Assembly: GCA_020052375.1 (NCBI GenBank) | Contig: JAGVPG010000022.1 | Location: 1 to 59,318 of the forward strand | Length of the DNA: 59,318 bases | DNA from: Actinomycetota bacterium | GTDB taxonomy: Bacteria > Actinomycetota > JAHEXW01 > JAGVPG01 | Direction of reading: 5' to 3' | Shown: in pieces, positions 40,580 through 48,930 of the stretch | Numbering within the stretch: position 1 is the stretch's first letter | Layout of the letters: each line of letters opens with the position of its first letter | Position numbers and translations under genes: made by a program | Notes under the pieces: model-generated | What the model saw: the letters and a program-made list of their open reading frames with translations, nothing else | The model's database searches: none | What the model was told of the DNA's origin: nothing

Positions 40580-41547
40580 TCCAATTGAAAACGCACTAGC
40601 CAGATTCCACTTTGCCCATTGTGTTTTCCTGTAAAAACAATTCCTTTGCTGTCAGGAGTCCAGCTAAGCGGTTGACGGCATTCATCAGAAACAACCTCGT
40701 AATTACTTTTTCCGTCGCTACTGACAATATAAATAGATCCGGCCGCTGCTCCTTCATTAGTTCGTAAATAAGCTATCCATTTACCGTTTGGTGACCACCT
40801 GGGTACCTCGTCACGAAGTGTGCTGTGGTGAATGACTCTTTCGAGTATGTTGGCGGACGTCAGTTTGTTTGATGAACCTGACGATAAGTCGGTAACCCAA
40901 ATCCTTTGCAACCCATATGGATTTGCTCCATGATCATGCCATTCAAGGGGTTCCATACCCGAGAACGCTATCTTCTTTCCATCCGGCGACCAACATGGAT
41001 CTGAGAGTCCTTGTATGTTCGATTTGCTAATTTCTCGAAGAATGCGACCAGTTAGGTCAACAATTACTAATTTGCCAGCATATTCATGCCCTATTGTCAG
41101 TACTATCTTATCGCCTTCAGGAGACCAGTTTAGGATACGATAACCCGTGAGTCCTTTAACATCGATCTCGTGCAGCTTGCGCGATTTTACATCCAAATAC
41201 AGCAGTTTCCAATTGTAAAGGCTATCTACGCGATAGAATGCTATTTTAGATTTGTCAGGAGACCACTTAGGCCATATAGCACTTAATACGATCTGATCTT
41301 CTTTACCACTAGCAATGTTAAGAATACAAATGCAGCTATTCGATTCATCCGGATCAAACGTGACATATACAAGACTTTTACCATCTTGAGAAAGATCCGT
41401 CCCACCGGAATCGGCTCTATTAACCAAAAGCTTAAAATGCTGCTGCAGATCACCTCTAATCTCGCGTTCACGATTCTTATAAAGGCAACACCCCGGTATT
41501 AATATTGTCATGAACATTAGGATGATAATCCTATTAATATGATTCAT
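40576..41547 (-). CDS. TolB-like beta-propeller lipoprotein
   Basis: A 323-residue protein with a lipoprotein-type signal (hydrophobic residues 6-18, then IPGCC with the lipid-Cys candidate at about 20). Repeated PD40/WD40-like units follow, each with a W-S-P-D-G-K-K-I-A type core (WSPDKSKIAF, WSPEGDKIVL, WSPDGKKIAF, WSPNGKWIAY, WTPDSKGIVF). It should form a beta-propeller outside the membrane for binding sugar or protein. It is AT-rich like the adjacent transpeptidase gene, which suggests the pair came together from elsewhere. Confidence 0.8.
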   Translation of the reverse strand: MNHINRIIILMFMTILIPGCCLYKNREREIRGDLQQHFKLLVNRADSGGTDLSQDGKSLVYVTFDPDESNSCICILNIASGKEDQIVLSAIWPKWSPDKSKIAFYRVDSLYNWKLLYLDVKSRKLHEIDVKGLTGYRILNWSPEGDKIVLTIGHEYAGKLVIVDLTGRILREISKSNIQGLSDPCWSPDGKKIAFSGMEPLEWHDHGANPYGLQRIWVTDLSSGSSNKLTSANILERVIHHSTLRDEVPRWSPNGKWIAYLRTNEGAAAGSIYIVSSDGKSNYEVVSDECRQPLSWTPDSKGIVFTGKHNGQSGIWLVRFQLD

Positions 41548-41828
41548 ATTATATAAGTATATATATTTTTACCAATAACCATTATAAGTAGGATATACAT
41601 AATAATCCGTGTTTTGAACACGTAAACGTGATCCTACCAGGAGACTTAACATAAAACAAACACCACCTTGTATAAGTAGTTATCCGCTATTATATGGTGA
41701 TATTCATCATTTTGTGTATTGCTTTGATGTAATGCTATTTATGTATTCGTTTTATGTCAATAGGTTTATATTAACTTTATTAAAGAGCTTTTTCACATTT
41801 GATATATTATTAACTTTGAGGAGCGTGT
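41548..41828. other. AT-rich intergenic region
   Basis: About 280 bases between divergent genes. It contains several TATA-rich stretches that could hold promoters for both sides (for example TTGATATATTATTAAC just before the next gene). No gene or strong hairpin is seen. Confidence 0.4.
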
Positions 41829-42962
41829 ATGAAAAAGAAGGCAAAGGTCAGCGTTATTAGGACGGCGGTCGATTATTCGGGGGTGGAGGCGGCGGTCGAG
41901 GAAGCTGTCGAGTTGGCCGGATGTTCCGGTATCATCGAACAAGCCGGGAAGAACATCCTTATTAAACCTAATCTGGTCGATCTGAGAGACGGAGAATCAG
42001 GATCGACCACCGATAGGCGGATCGTCGGTGCGCTGATCAAGACCGTTGGGAGCGCCGGTTCGAATGCAATTGTCGGGGACTCATCCGGATTGCGGTGGCA
42101 TGGCGCCACCGAGCAGGTCTTAAAACAGACAGGCATGAGAGAGTACTGCGAGAACACCGGAGCCGAAGTAGTCAGTTTCGACGCAACCGAACCCGTACGG
42201 TTGGAGATCCCGGAAGGCCGCATCCTGAAAGAGATCCATATAGCAAAACCGGTCGTCGATTCGGATATCTTTATCAACGTACCTAAGATGAAAACGCATA
42301 TATTAACGACAATAACAGGAGCCACGAAAAACATATTCGGCTGCGTCCCCGGCGGACAAAAGAGTTACCTTCATTCCGTCGGTTTCACTCCGAACCGGTT
42401 CGCCTCGCTGATCGTCGATATCTATTCGGTCATCAAGCCGGATGTCTCGGTGATGGACGCGGTCGTCGGGCTCGGCGGGATGTGGCGCGACCAGGACATC
42501 ATAAGACCCGGTCTGATACTGGCCGGGGAAGACGCCATCGCCGTCGATGCCGTAATGGCCAGATACTTCGGCCTTCATCCTTTGATGATCGATCTGTTGA
42601 AGATCGCTCATGACCGGGGACTTGGTACCGCTGACTTAGACGAGATAGAGATCGTGGGTGTCAAACCGGAAGAGCTATACGCGAGGGACCGGGAAAGACC
42701 GAAGATCTTTACCGTCCCGGCTCTTGGAATCAGCATCGCCCGCTTACTGCTTGGCAAAGAACGGCCGGTACTGAATAGAAAGATGTGCTCGAAATGCGAC
42801 AACTGCCGCAAAGCCTGTCCGGTCGACGCGATCACGATGATCGAAGGCATGCCCCAGTTCGACCTAGATAAATGCATCCGCTGCTTCTGCTGCCTTGAGT
42901 TATGCCCGCAAAGAGCAGTCGGTTTCAAGAGAGGATTATTGGGCAACCTGTTCCTGCGGTAA
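41829..42962 (+). CDS. DUF362 protein with C-terminal 2x[4Fe-4S] ferredoxin domain
   Basis: A 377-residue protein. The DUF362 part (about 1-300) has NILIKPNLVD, GDSSGL, INVPKMKTHILTTITGATKN and AVDAVMARYFG. The C-terminal part binds two clusters: CSKCDNCRKACP and CIRCFCCLELCP. Proteins of this layout occur in many anaerobes as uncharacterised electron carriers. A GAGGAG lies 7 bases before the ATG. It is followed by a repeat and the second structured element. Confidence 0.88.
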   Translation: MKKKAKVSVIRTAVDYSGVEAAVEEAVELAGCSGIIEQAGKNILIKPNLVDLRDGESGSTTDRRIVGALIKTVGSAGSNAIVGDSSGLRWHGATEQVLKQTGMREYCENTGAEVVSFDATEPVRLEIPEGRILKEIHIAKPVVDSDIFINVPKMKTHILTTITGATKNIFGCVPGGQKSYLHSVGFTPNRFASLIVDIYSVIKPDVSVMDAVVGLGGMWRDQDIIRPGLILAGEDAIAVDAVMARYFGLHPLMIDLLKIAHDRGLGTADLDEIEIVGVKPEELYARDRERPKIFTVPALGISIARLLLGKERPVLNRKMCSKCDNCRKACPVDAITMIEGMPQFDLDKCIRCFCCLELCPQRAVGFKRGLLGNLFLR

Positions 42963-43031
42963 GGATGTCAAGGATGTCAAAGAGAGATCGGCCACAGACA
43001 ACCTGAAGACCCTCGAACTCTGATAAACAAA

Positions 43032-43055
43032 GCCGACCTGAAGGTCGGCGGCTAC
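43032..43055. repeat. Dispersed palindromic repeat
   Basis: GCCGACCTGAAGGTCGGC plus GGCTAC, identical to the copy inside lon. It is intergenic here, 70 bases after the DUF362 gene, and could act as a terminator. Confidence 0.85.
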
Positions 43056-43108
43056 ATTTTCGTTTCGCATATCCGGAGCCGAAGCCGCCGGCACCTTTAG
43101 ATATTTCG

Positions 43109-43312
43109 TGTGAGCGTGAGGATGTTGTGCTCAAATCAGCCTCCATTGGGGGCTGACCTTAGATTTGTGCGAACATTTACCAGGTCTGTGAGGAAGACCT
43201 CCTGGTCAAGCGTCAAAGAGAGTCTCTCCGAACGACCTGTGGAAATGCGAGTACAAATCAAGGACGGTTCCCAGGAGGATGATTTGAGCACAACATCCTC
43301 CGCGAGCACTCA
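43109..43312 (+). ncRNA. Structured RNA-like element, copy 2
   Basis: The outer stem is a perfect 21-base helix: 43118-43138 (starts GAGGATGTTGTGCTC) with 43280-43300. Inside, GATTTGT (about 43172-43178) pairs with ACAAATC (about 43253-43259), CCTT with AAGG, and CATTT-a-CC-AGGTC with GACCT-gt-GG-AAATG. The loop motif GTGAGGAAGACC and AAGCGT are shared with copy 1 at 15731-15922, while the outer stem is entirely different. It lies directly after the stop of the thiamine-binding-type gene (reading the minus strand, after TAAAAGTGA) with no gene inside. The class is unknown to me. Confidence 0.65.
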
Positions 43313-43315
43313 CTT

Positions 43316-43621
43316 TTATACGGTGCCGGTGGCGCGGGCGACTTTGCGGTGCATCGACTCCGTCTTGTCGCGCCTGTCGTCGATCTTTATGTCTGTCAGC
43401 ACCCTTTTGGCGCCATCCTTGAAGGGGACCTCGTGAAGGTGCCTGATGACGTTCAGCACATCCTCGAGTTCGCCTTCCAGGACCGTTCCCATCGGATTTA
43501 CCTCGAACCTGACGGAAGTCTCACCTTTGAGCTTCTCGATGACATCGTGTACGTATTCACCGACACCGGTTTCTCCAGTGCCGATCGGCACTACGCTGAT
43601 CTCCGCAATGACCGTTCCCAT
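43316..43621 (-). CDS. MTH1187-family (YqgV-like) thiamine-binding-type protein
   Basis: A small 101-residue ferredoxin-fold protein of the MTH1187/DUF77 family: GTVIAEISVVPIGTGETGVGEYVHD at its start (abridged as V-P-I-G-T-G-x-T-G-V-G), FEVNPMGTVLEGELEDVL, and a basic tail. Relatives bind thiamine or its precursor as tetramers. I chose ATG 43621 (after GGGGGTG); GTG 43630 is an alternative. Its 3' end abuts the structured element. Confidence 0.87.
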   Translation of the reverse strand: MGTVIAEISVVPIGTGETGVGEYVHDVIEKLKGETSVRFEVNPMGTVLEGELEDVLNVIRHLHEVPFKDGAKRVLTDIKIDDRRDKTESMHRKVARATGTV

Positions 43622-43712
43622 AGCGTTCACCCCCGTGAATAGTGCTGAAGGATGAAGCTCTGAAGGAACTTTGTTTGAACGGAATTTGAGTAGTTGGGGA
43701 TTCTATGACCCT

Positions 43713-46055
43713 TCAGCTCTTCAGCTCTTCAGCTCTCTTATAGCCTACTACTGCCTGGCCGAGCGAGATGCCGCCGTCATTCGTCGGCACCTGGCTGTGC
43801 TCAAGCACTTCAAAACCCTCTTTCTTAAGTCTTGATACAGTGCGGGTCGAAAGCAGCGCGTTCTGGAAGACACCGCCCGCTAAGGCCACCGTACTACAAT
43901 GACATTGCTCTTTCAATCGCCCGCAAACAGCGACGATGATCTCCACGACTGCATTGTGGAACTTGGCTGCCATGACCGGAGTTCCGACTCCGCTATTCAC
44001 GTCATCGAGGATTCCTCTGATAATCGACTGAGTGTCTACGACTACTACATCGTGAGTCGTGAGTCGTGAGTCGTGAGTCGGGTGAACCGTTGTAAGATCG
44101 AAGGCATAGGAGGCGGTTGCGTTTTCGTCCGCGGCCATCTCCATCTCGATCGCCGCCTGTCCTTCGTAGTCTATCTCGTCGCGGATGCCCATCAACGACG
44201 ACGCTGCATCAAAGAAACGGCCGGCGCTCGATGTCATCGGAGAAAGAAGTCCGGTCTCCACTTGTTTTTTCAGGATATCGACCTCGACAGTATCGACGCG
44301 TTTAAGGAACTCCCTTGCCAGCTTCTCATATTCCACCGGAAAGAACGAATAGATATAAGAGAACGCCGTCCGGTATGGCTTCTTGATGGCGACCTCGCCG
44401 CCAGGCAACCTCACAGTCCTCAAGTACCCCGCCCTTTCGAAATCCTGAAGATCGGATACCAGGAACTCGCCGCCCCATACTGTACCGTCCGTCCCGTATC
44501 CGGTACCGTCGAAAGAGACGCCGATCACCTTTTTTTCTACTCCGTTCTCCACCATGCAGCTTACTATGTGGGCATGGTGATGCTGGACACCGACGAGTTT
44601 CACATCCGGGATCGAACGCGCATATTTGGTCGAGAAATAATCAGGGTGCAGGTCATGAGCGACGATCTCCGGCTTCACCCGGAAGAGCTTTTCATAAAGT
44701 TCCACCGTGTTCTCGTAATGCTCGAACGTCTCAGCGTTCTCCATGTCCCCTATATGTTGGGATACAAACGCGTATTTGTCCTTTAGCAGACAGAACGTGC
44801 TCTTCAGCTCACCTCCGACCGCTAAGACTTCGCGCTCGACCTTAAACGGCAGCGTCACCGGATACGGCGCGTAACTTCTCGCCCGTCTGACGATCACCTC
44901 GCGACCGCCGATGACTCTGACAACCGAGTCGTCGTAACGAGAATAGATATCCCTATTGTTGACAAGGAAACCATCCGCGATGTGTCCAAGTCGCCGGAAG
45001 GCCTCTTCGTTCTCCGCGGTGATCGGTTCCTCGCTTAGATTTCCACTGGTCATGACCAGATCAAGTCCTGTGTCTTCAAGTAGAAGGAAGTGTAAAGGTG
45101 TATACGGCAGCATGATGCCAAGATAATTATTATTTGGAGCGACCTCGCCGGCTAGAGCATCCGCCGCTTGTTTCCGCTTTAGAAGGACGATCGGTCTTCT
45201 TGGTGATTCCAGTAGCTCTTTTTCCTTCCCGTTTACCTCGCATAACTCGGCCGCCCGTTTCGCATCCCTTACCATGATGGCTAACGGTTTCCCATATCGC
45301 TGCTTTCTGACTCTTAGTGTATGAACTGCATCAGCACTCGCCGCGTCGCATGCCAGATGAAAACCGCCCAGCCCCTTGACGGCGACGACCTTTCCGCTCT
45401 TTAGATCAGCAACAGCAGACTCCATTGCCTTTTGCTTAGTTTGCTTCGTCGCGCTTGCGGGCATCGCTCCTCGCAATGACACTTGAGAAACGTATTCCAC
45501 TTGCGGGCCGCAGACGGGGCAGGCATTAGGTTGGGCATGGAACCTTCTGTTCGTCGGGTCGTCATACTCCGCCTGGCACTCGGGGCACATCGTGAACTTG
45601 TACATCGTAGTCTTCGGCCTGTCATACGGGATGTCTTTGATAATGGTAAAGCGCGGACCGCAGTTCGTACAGTTGATGAACGGATAGCGATACCGACGGT
45701 CGGTCTCATCGAACATCTCCGCCAGACAATCATCACAGATGGCGATATCGGGAGATACCAGCTGAAACTCATCCGGTTTCTCAACGCTCTTTTTTATCGT
45801 GAAGTCCTTAAAACCCTGTGGTTCGATATCTTCTATCTCGACCGATTCGATGACCGACCTTGGCGGAGACTCTTTCCTGATACCTTCGACAAATGCGTCT
45901 ACTTTTCCGGATGCACCCTCGGCTTCGATGATCACGCCTTCGCTAGAGTTGAGTACCCACCCCTTGATATCGTTCTTATGTGCCAGCTGGTATATAAACG
46001 GACGGAAACCGACACCCTGGACGATCCCCTTGACGACGATCCTTAGAGAGGTCAT
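43713..46055 (-). CDS. hypF: Carbamoyltransferase HypF
   Basis: A full-length 780-residue enzyme that makes thiocarbamate on HypE. Domains in order: acylphosphatase-like (VKGIVQGVGFRPFIYQ), two zinc fingers (CDDC...CTNC and CPEC...CPVC), YrdC-like (VVAVKGLGGFHLACDA), and the Kae1-like carbamoyltransferase with VQHHHAH, GTGYGTDGTVWGGEF and LAGGVFQNALL. Two oddities: residues about 190-206 are encoded by a dispersed repeat (45436-45485), and residues about 658-668 by four tandem 7-base units (44051-44080). Both lie between core motifs. It is 11 kb from hypCDE and overlaps the phosphodiesterase gene by 4 bases. Confidence 0.94.
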   Translation of the reverse strand: MTSLRIVVKGIVQGVGFRPFIYQLAHKNDIKGWVLNSSEGVIIEAEGASGKVDAFVEGIRKESPPRSVIESVEIEDIEPQGFKDFTIKKSVEKPDEFQLVSPDIAICDDCLAEMFDETDRRYRYPFINCTNCGPRFTIIKDIPYDRPKTTMYKFTMCPECQAEYDDPTNRRFHAQPNACPVCGPQVEYVSQVSLRGAMPASATKQTKQKAMESAVADLKSGKVVAVKGLGGFHLACDAASADAVHTLRVRKQRYGKPLAIMVRDAKRAAELCEVNGKEKELLESPRRPIVLLKRKQAADALAGEVAPNNNYLGIMLPYTPLHFLLLEDTGLDLVMTSGNLSEEPITAENEEAFRRLGHIADGFLVNNRDIYSRYDDSVVRVIGGREVIVRRARSYAPYPVTLPFKVEREVLAVGGELKSTFCLLKDKYAFVSQHIGDMENAETFEHYENTVELYEKLFRVKPEIVAHDLHPDYFSTKYARSIPDVKLVGVQHHHAHIVSCMVENGVEKKVIGVSFDGTGYGTDGTVWGGEFLVSDLQDFERAGYLRTVRLPGGEVAIKKPYRTAFSYIYSFFPVEYEKLAREFLKRVDTVEVDILKKQVETGLLSPMTSSAGRFFDAASSLMGIRDEIDYEGQAAIEMEMAADENATASYAFDLTTVHPTHDSRLTTHDVVVVDTQSIIRGILDDVNSGVGTPVMAAKFHNAVVEIIVAVCGRLKEQCHCSTVALAGGVFQNALLSTRTVSRLKKEGFEVLEHSQVPTNDGGISLGQAVVGYKRAEELKS
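44051..44080. repeat. Four tandem 7-base units inside hypF
   Basis: GTGAGTC repeated four times (44052-44079). The length of 7 is not a multiple of 3, so slippage by one unit would shift the hypF frame, while the present number keeps it open. Confidence 0.85.
45436..45485. repeat. Dispersed repeat inside hypF
   Basis: On the minus strand it reads GTGTCATTGCGAGGAGCGAT then ...GCGACGAAGCAAACTAAG, the dispersed repeat also present at 39815-39864. It is translated as SLRGAMPASATKQTKQK between the second zinc finger and the YrdC domain. Confidence 0.8.
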
Positions 46056-46531
46056 AGCTCTATTATCCGGCCTTTGATATCATCACCGGTTTCGATGATG
46101 CCGATCGACTGTTTTGAGGAGAAACGCAGATCGGTCGGTGTCCCCGGATTAAAAAACAGGATGCCGTCGATCGATTCGTTCAACGGTTGGTGGGTATGCC
46201 CGAATATGATCGCGTCGACATGTTCGAATTCCGCTCGCACACGCTCGACTATATCCCATGGCGCACCGCCTCCGTGGATCAAGCCGATCTTATACTTACC
46301 TACCTCTACAACCGTCTTTTCGGGTAAAGAAGAGCGCGCCGCGCTATAGTCCATATTGCCATAGACCGCGACCGTCTTTGCTATCGAGTTCAACTGCTTT
46401 AAAACGTCGAGTGACACCAGGTCGCCGGCATGCAATATCATGTCTACATCCTCAAATCGCTTAAGTACCTCGTCCGGTACCTTCTCCGCCACCTCCGGAA
46501 TATGCGTATCCGCAATCACGCCTATCCTCAA
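46052..46531 (-). CDS. YfcE/MJ0936-type phosphodiesterase
   Basis: A 159-residue metallophosphoesterase with all signature motifs: IADTHIPE (D-x-H), HAGDLVS (G-D), YGNMD (G-N-x-D), GLIHGGG and IFGHTHQP. Relatives hydrolyse phosphodiesters, in some cases cyclic nucleotides; the natural substrate is unknown. It is upstream of hypF in the same operon, with an ATGA-type overlap. Confidence 0.9.
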   Translation of the reverse strand: MRIGVIADTHIPEVAEKVPDEVLKRFEDVDMILHAGDLVSLDVLKQLNSIAKTVAVYGNMDYSAARSSLPEKTVVEVGKYKIGLIHGGGAPWDIVERVRAEFEHVDAIIFGHTHQPLNESIDGILFFNPGTPTDLRFSSKQSIGIIETGDDIKGRIIEL

Positions 46532-46537
46532 TTATCT

Positions 46538-46629
46538 CTATCCTTTCCTTAGCCGACCTAAAGGTCGGCGGCTACATTTTTAGCTATCCTTTCCTTAGCC
46601 GACCTAAAGGTCGGCGGCTACATTTTTAG
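46538..46629. repeat. Tandem duplication of a 46-base repeat unit
   Basis: Two identical 46-base units (46538-46583 and 46584-46629), each beginning CTATCCTTTCCTTA and containing the GCCGACCTAAAGGTCGGC hairpin followed by GGCTACATTTTTAG. They lie between the end of the ABC permease gene (46630) and the phosphodiesterase gene. The hairpins followed by T runs could serve as terminators. Confidence 0.9.
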
Positions 46630-47427
46630 CTATTCCTGCTTCCCGAACTGCACGACTGCGAGCACTATCATCACGACACTGAACGCGCTGATGACTGCCA
46701 GGTCCCTTCCGACAGGATACGTGTTGACGCCTATCACGACATAACGCATGATGTCTACTCCGTAAGACAACGGATTGATCTTGACCAGCAAGTCCAACCA
46801 TTCAGGCAGACCGCGTAACGGAAACATAGCGCCGCTTAAGAAGAACATAGGCATGAGTATAAAGTTCATGATCACTTGGAAGCCCTCCATGCTTTTCATC
46901 CTGGCGGCAACCACAATTCCGGTCGACGTCATAGCGAAGGCGATCAGAAACATCAACGGAAACAGTTCAACAATGATCAAAGGTGTAAGTTTTACACCGA
47001 CAAAAGGCGCGAAAACAAGCATGATAGATCCCTGTATCATCGCTATAGTGCTTCCTCCGAGCGCTTTCCCGATGGCCACGGACCATCTGGATATAGGCGC
47101 TACAAGCACTTCTTTGAGGAATCCGAACTCCCTGTCCCATATGATCGAGACTGCCGAGAAGATGCTGGTGAAAAGAATGGTCATCCCGATGATGCCGGGG
47201 TACATGAAAGTTATATAATCCTTACCGCCTAGGATGGAGGCGCCTTGCCGCGCCCCGCCGAAGGCCTTGGAGAAACCGCTGGATAGCCCGGTACCCAGGA
47301 CAAAGAGAAACAGTGTCGGCTGTGCGATCGAACCGATGATCCGCGACTTATCCCTCCAGAACCTGATGAGATCCCTAAGCCATATCGTATAGACGCCTAC
47401 TAGATCGTTCATCTTCTCCTCGTCCAA
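46630..47427 (-). CDS. ABC-2 type transporter permease
   Basis: A 265-residue membrane protein with six segments: FWRDKSRIIGSIAQPTLFLFVLG at its start, the SIIWDREFGFLKEVLVAPISR ABC-2 signature (W-D-R-E-x-G-x-x-x-x-x-L-V-A-P-x-x-R), and a long central part. Together with the ATPase gene directly upstream (19-base overlap) it forms a DrrAB/NodIJ-type exporter. The substrate (drug, lipid or polysaccharide) cannot be told. Confidence 0.9.
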   Translation of the reverse strand: MDEEKMNDLVGVYTIWLRDLIRFWRDKSRIIGSIAQPTLFLFVLGTGLSSGFSKAFGGARQGASILGGKDYITFMYPGIIGMTILFTSIFSAVSIIWDREFGFLKEVLVAPISRWSVAIGKALGGSTIAMIQGSIMLVFAPFVGVKLTPLIIVELFPLMFLIAFAMTSTGIVVAARMKSMEGFQVIMNFILMPMFFLSGAMFPLRGLPEWLDLLVKINPLSYGVDIMRYVVIGVNTYPVGRDLAVISAFSVVMIVLAVVQFGKQE

Positions 47428-48398
47428 GCTTTTGCTGCCACTCTCATCTGGTCCTTTGCTCCGCTTTCTTCGTCGCGGATGGCTCTGCCTGTCAGACTTA
47501 AGAAAACATCCTCTAAAGTCGGCCGCCTTAGTGAGATGGAAAGGATCTTGCGCTCGAAATCCTTGACGAATGACGGGATGAACTCTTCGCCGCCTTTGAC
47601 CTTAAAACTGACCCCATGCGGATCGACCGCGGCTTCCAGCTTGTAGCGCTCCTCGATCAGCCTTTTTGCCGCTCCATCGTCATCGGTCTTAACGGTGATA
47701 ACATCCCCGCCCACCTTATCCTTAAGATTGTCCGGCGTATCAAGTGCGACGATCTTACCGTGGTCGATGATGGCGATCCGGCCGCAATTCTCCGCTTCGT
47801 CCATGTAGTGAGTGGTCAAGAATACCGTAGTCCCTTCCCTCTTTTTGAGTTCGTGGATATATTCCCAGATGTGGCTTCTCGTCTGCGGGTCCAGTCCAAG
47901 GGTCGGCTCATCCAGAAATAGGACCTTGGGATAATGAAGAAGACCGCGCGCTATCTCCAGTCTGCGTTTCATACCACCGGAGAACGTCTTGACCGCGTCA
48001 TTGCGGCGCTCGTATAACTCGACCATCTTCAGTACGTTCTCTATCCGGCCTAATCGCTCCTCTGTCGGAACACCATAAACAAGGGCGTGGAACTGCAGGT
48101 TCTCCCATGCGGTCAGCCTGTCATCCAGACTGGGATCTTGAAAAACGAGCCCGATCGAACGCCGTACGTCGTTCGGTTTTGCCGTGACATCGAAACCGTT
48201 CAAGACAGCGGTCCCGGAAGTCGGCTTAAGCAATGTGCAAAGGATGTTGATGGTGGTAGTCTTACCGGCTCCATTCGGCCCGAGAAATCCGAAGAGTTCG
48301 CCCTTTTCGACATCGAACGTTATCCCTTTGACGGCTTCGACATCACCAAAGCGCTTGGTTATCTCTCTGACATGTATGATAGCTCCATTGTCGGACAT
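47409..48398 (-). CDS. ABC transporter ATP-binding protein (DrrA-like)
   Basis: A 329-residue ATPase: Walker A GPNGAGKTTT, Q-loop VFQDPSLDDR, signature FSGGMKRRLEIARG, Walker B VLFLDEPTLGLD and the H-loop TTHYMDEAE. A C-terminal domain (from about 235) typical of DrrA-like proteins follows. I chose ATG 48398, where MSDNGAIIHVREITKRFG begins; a frame to 48440 adds 14 unrelated residues. No ribosome site precedes it and only 17 bases separate it from the divergent fthC start, so leaderless expression is likely. Confidence 0.92.
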   Translation of the reverse strand: MSDNGAIIHVREITKRFGDVEAVKGITFDVEKGELFGFLGPNGAGKTTTINILCTLLKPTSGTAVLNGFDVTAKPNDVRRSIGLVFQDPSLDDRLTAWENLQFHALVYGVPTEERLGRIENVLKMVELYERRNDAVKTFSGGMKRRLEIARGLLHYPKVLFLDEPTLGLDPQTRSHIWEYIHELKKREGTTVFLTTHYMDEAENCGRIAIIDHGKIVALDTPDNLKDKVGGDVITVKTDDDGAAKRLIEERYKLEAAVDPHGVSFKVKGGEEFIPSFVKDFERKILSISLRRPTLEDVFLSLTGRAIRDEESGAKDQMRVAAKAWTRRR

Positions 48399-48403
48399 AT
48401 GAG

Positions 48404-48409
48404 TATAAT
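48404..48409 (+). promoter_or_regulatory. -10 box for leaderless fthC transcript
   Basis: TATAAT ends 6 bases before ATG 48416, so transcription would begin at or next to the A of the start codon. There is no Shine-Dalgarno sequence. The divergent ABC gene starts 18 bases away, so its promoter must overlap the same few bases. Confidence 0.55.
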
Positions 48410-48415
48410 GATACC

Positions 48416-48928
48416 ATGCCGGAAAGAATAAAGAAGACACTAAGACAAGAGGTCCTGGACAGGCGGAATGCGATGCCGGAGGATGAGCGGGAGATGAAAA
48501 GCCGGCTCATCTCGACCAGGTTGATCGAAAGCCGCGCTTTCAACGAGCATAAGAACATCATGTTCTACGTAGCGTTCGGAAGCGAACCGGACTGCGGACG
48601 CGCTTTAAAGCGTGCTCTCAAGGTAGGTAAACGGGTCTTTGTCCCGGATCATGCCGGCGTTCTGGAAATAAAACAGCCGGGTGCTTCAAGAGGGAACGCT
48701 CGAGATATAGACCTCGTTATCGTTCCCGCTATAGCATTCGACCTGAACGGGCACCGGATAGGATATGGCGGCGGCTGGTACGACCGCTTTTCAGAAAAGG
48801 TCTCTCCAGGTACGGCATTCATCGGAGTCGCTTTCGAAGAACAGATAGTAAATGCCATCCCCAGGCAACCGCATGATATAAAGCTCGACGCTATTGTAAC
48901 CGACTCACGCGTCATAATCTGCAAATAG
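48416..48928 (+). CDS. fthC: 5-formyltetrahydrofolate cyclo-ligase
   Basis: A 170-residue enzyme that converts 5-formyl-THF to 5,10-methenyl-THF with ATP. Hallmarks are KTLRQEVLDRRNAM (N-terminal R-x-x-x-L-x-x-R), the VPAIAFDLNGHRIGYGGGWYDRF block (here the G-x-R-I-G-Y-G-G-G-W-Y-D-R-F signature) and a terminal VTDSRVI. It converges with mutM, 2 bases apart. Confidence 0.92.
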   Translation: MPERIKKTLRQEVLDRRNAMPEDEREMKSRLISTRLIESRAFNEHKNIMFYVAFGSEPDCGRALKRALKVGKRVFVPDHAGVLEIKQPGASRGNARDIDLVIVPAIAFDLNGHRIGYGGGWYDRFSEKVSPGTAFIGVAFEEQIVNAIPRQPHDIKLDAIVTDSRVIICK

Positions 48929-48930
48929 TC

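Noticed and set aside
43110-43436. A 108-residue plus-strand frame over the second structured element
   Set aside because: It runs through the hairpin element and the antisense of the thiamine-binding-type gene, without a ribosome site.
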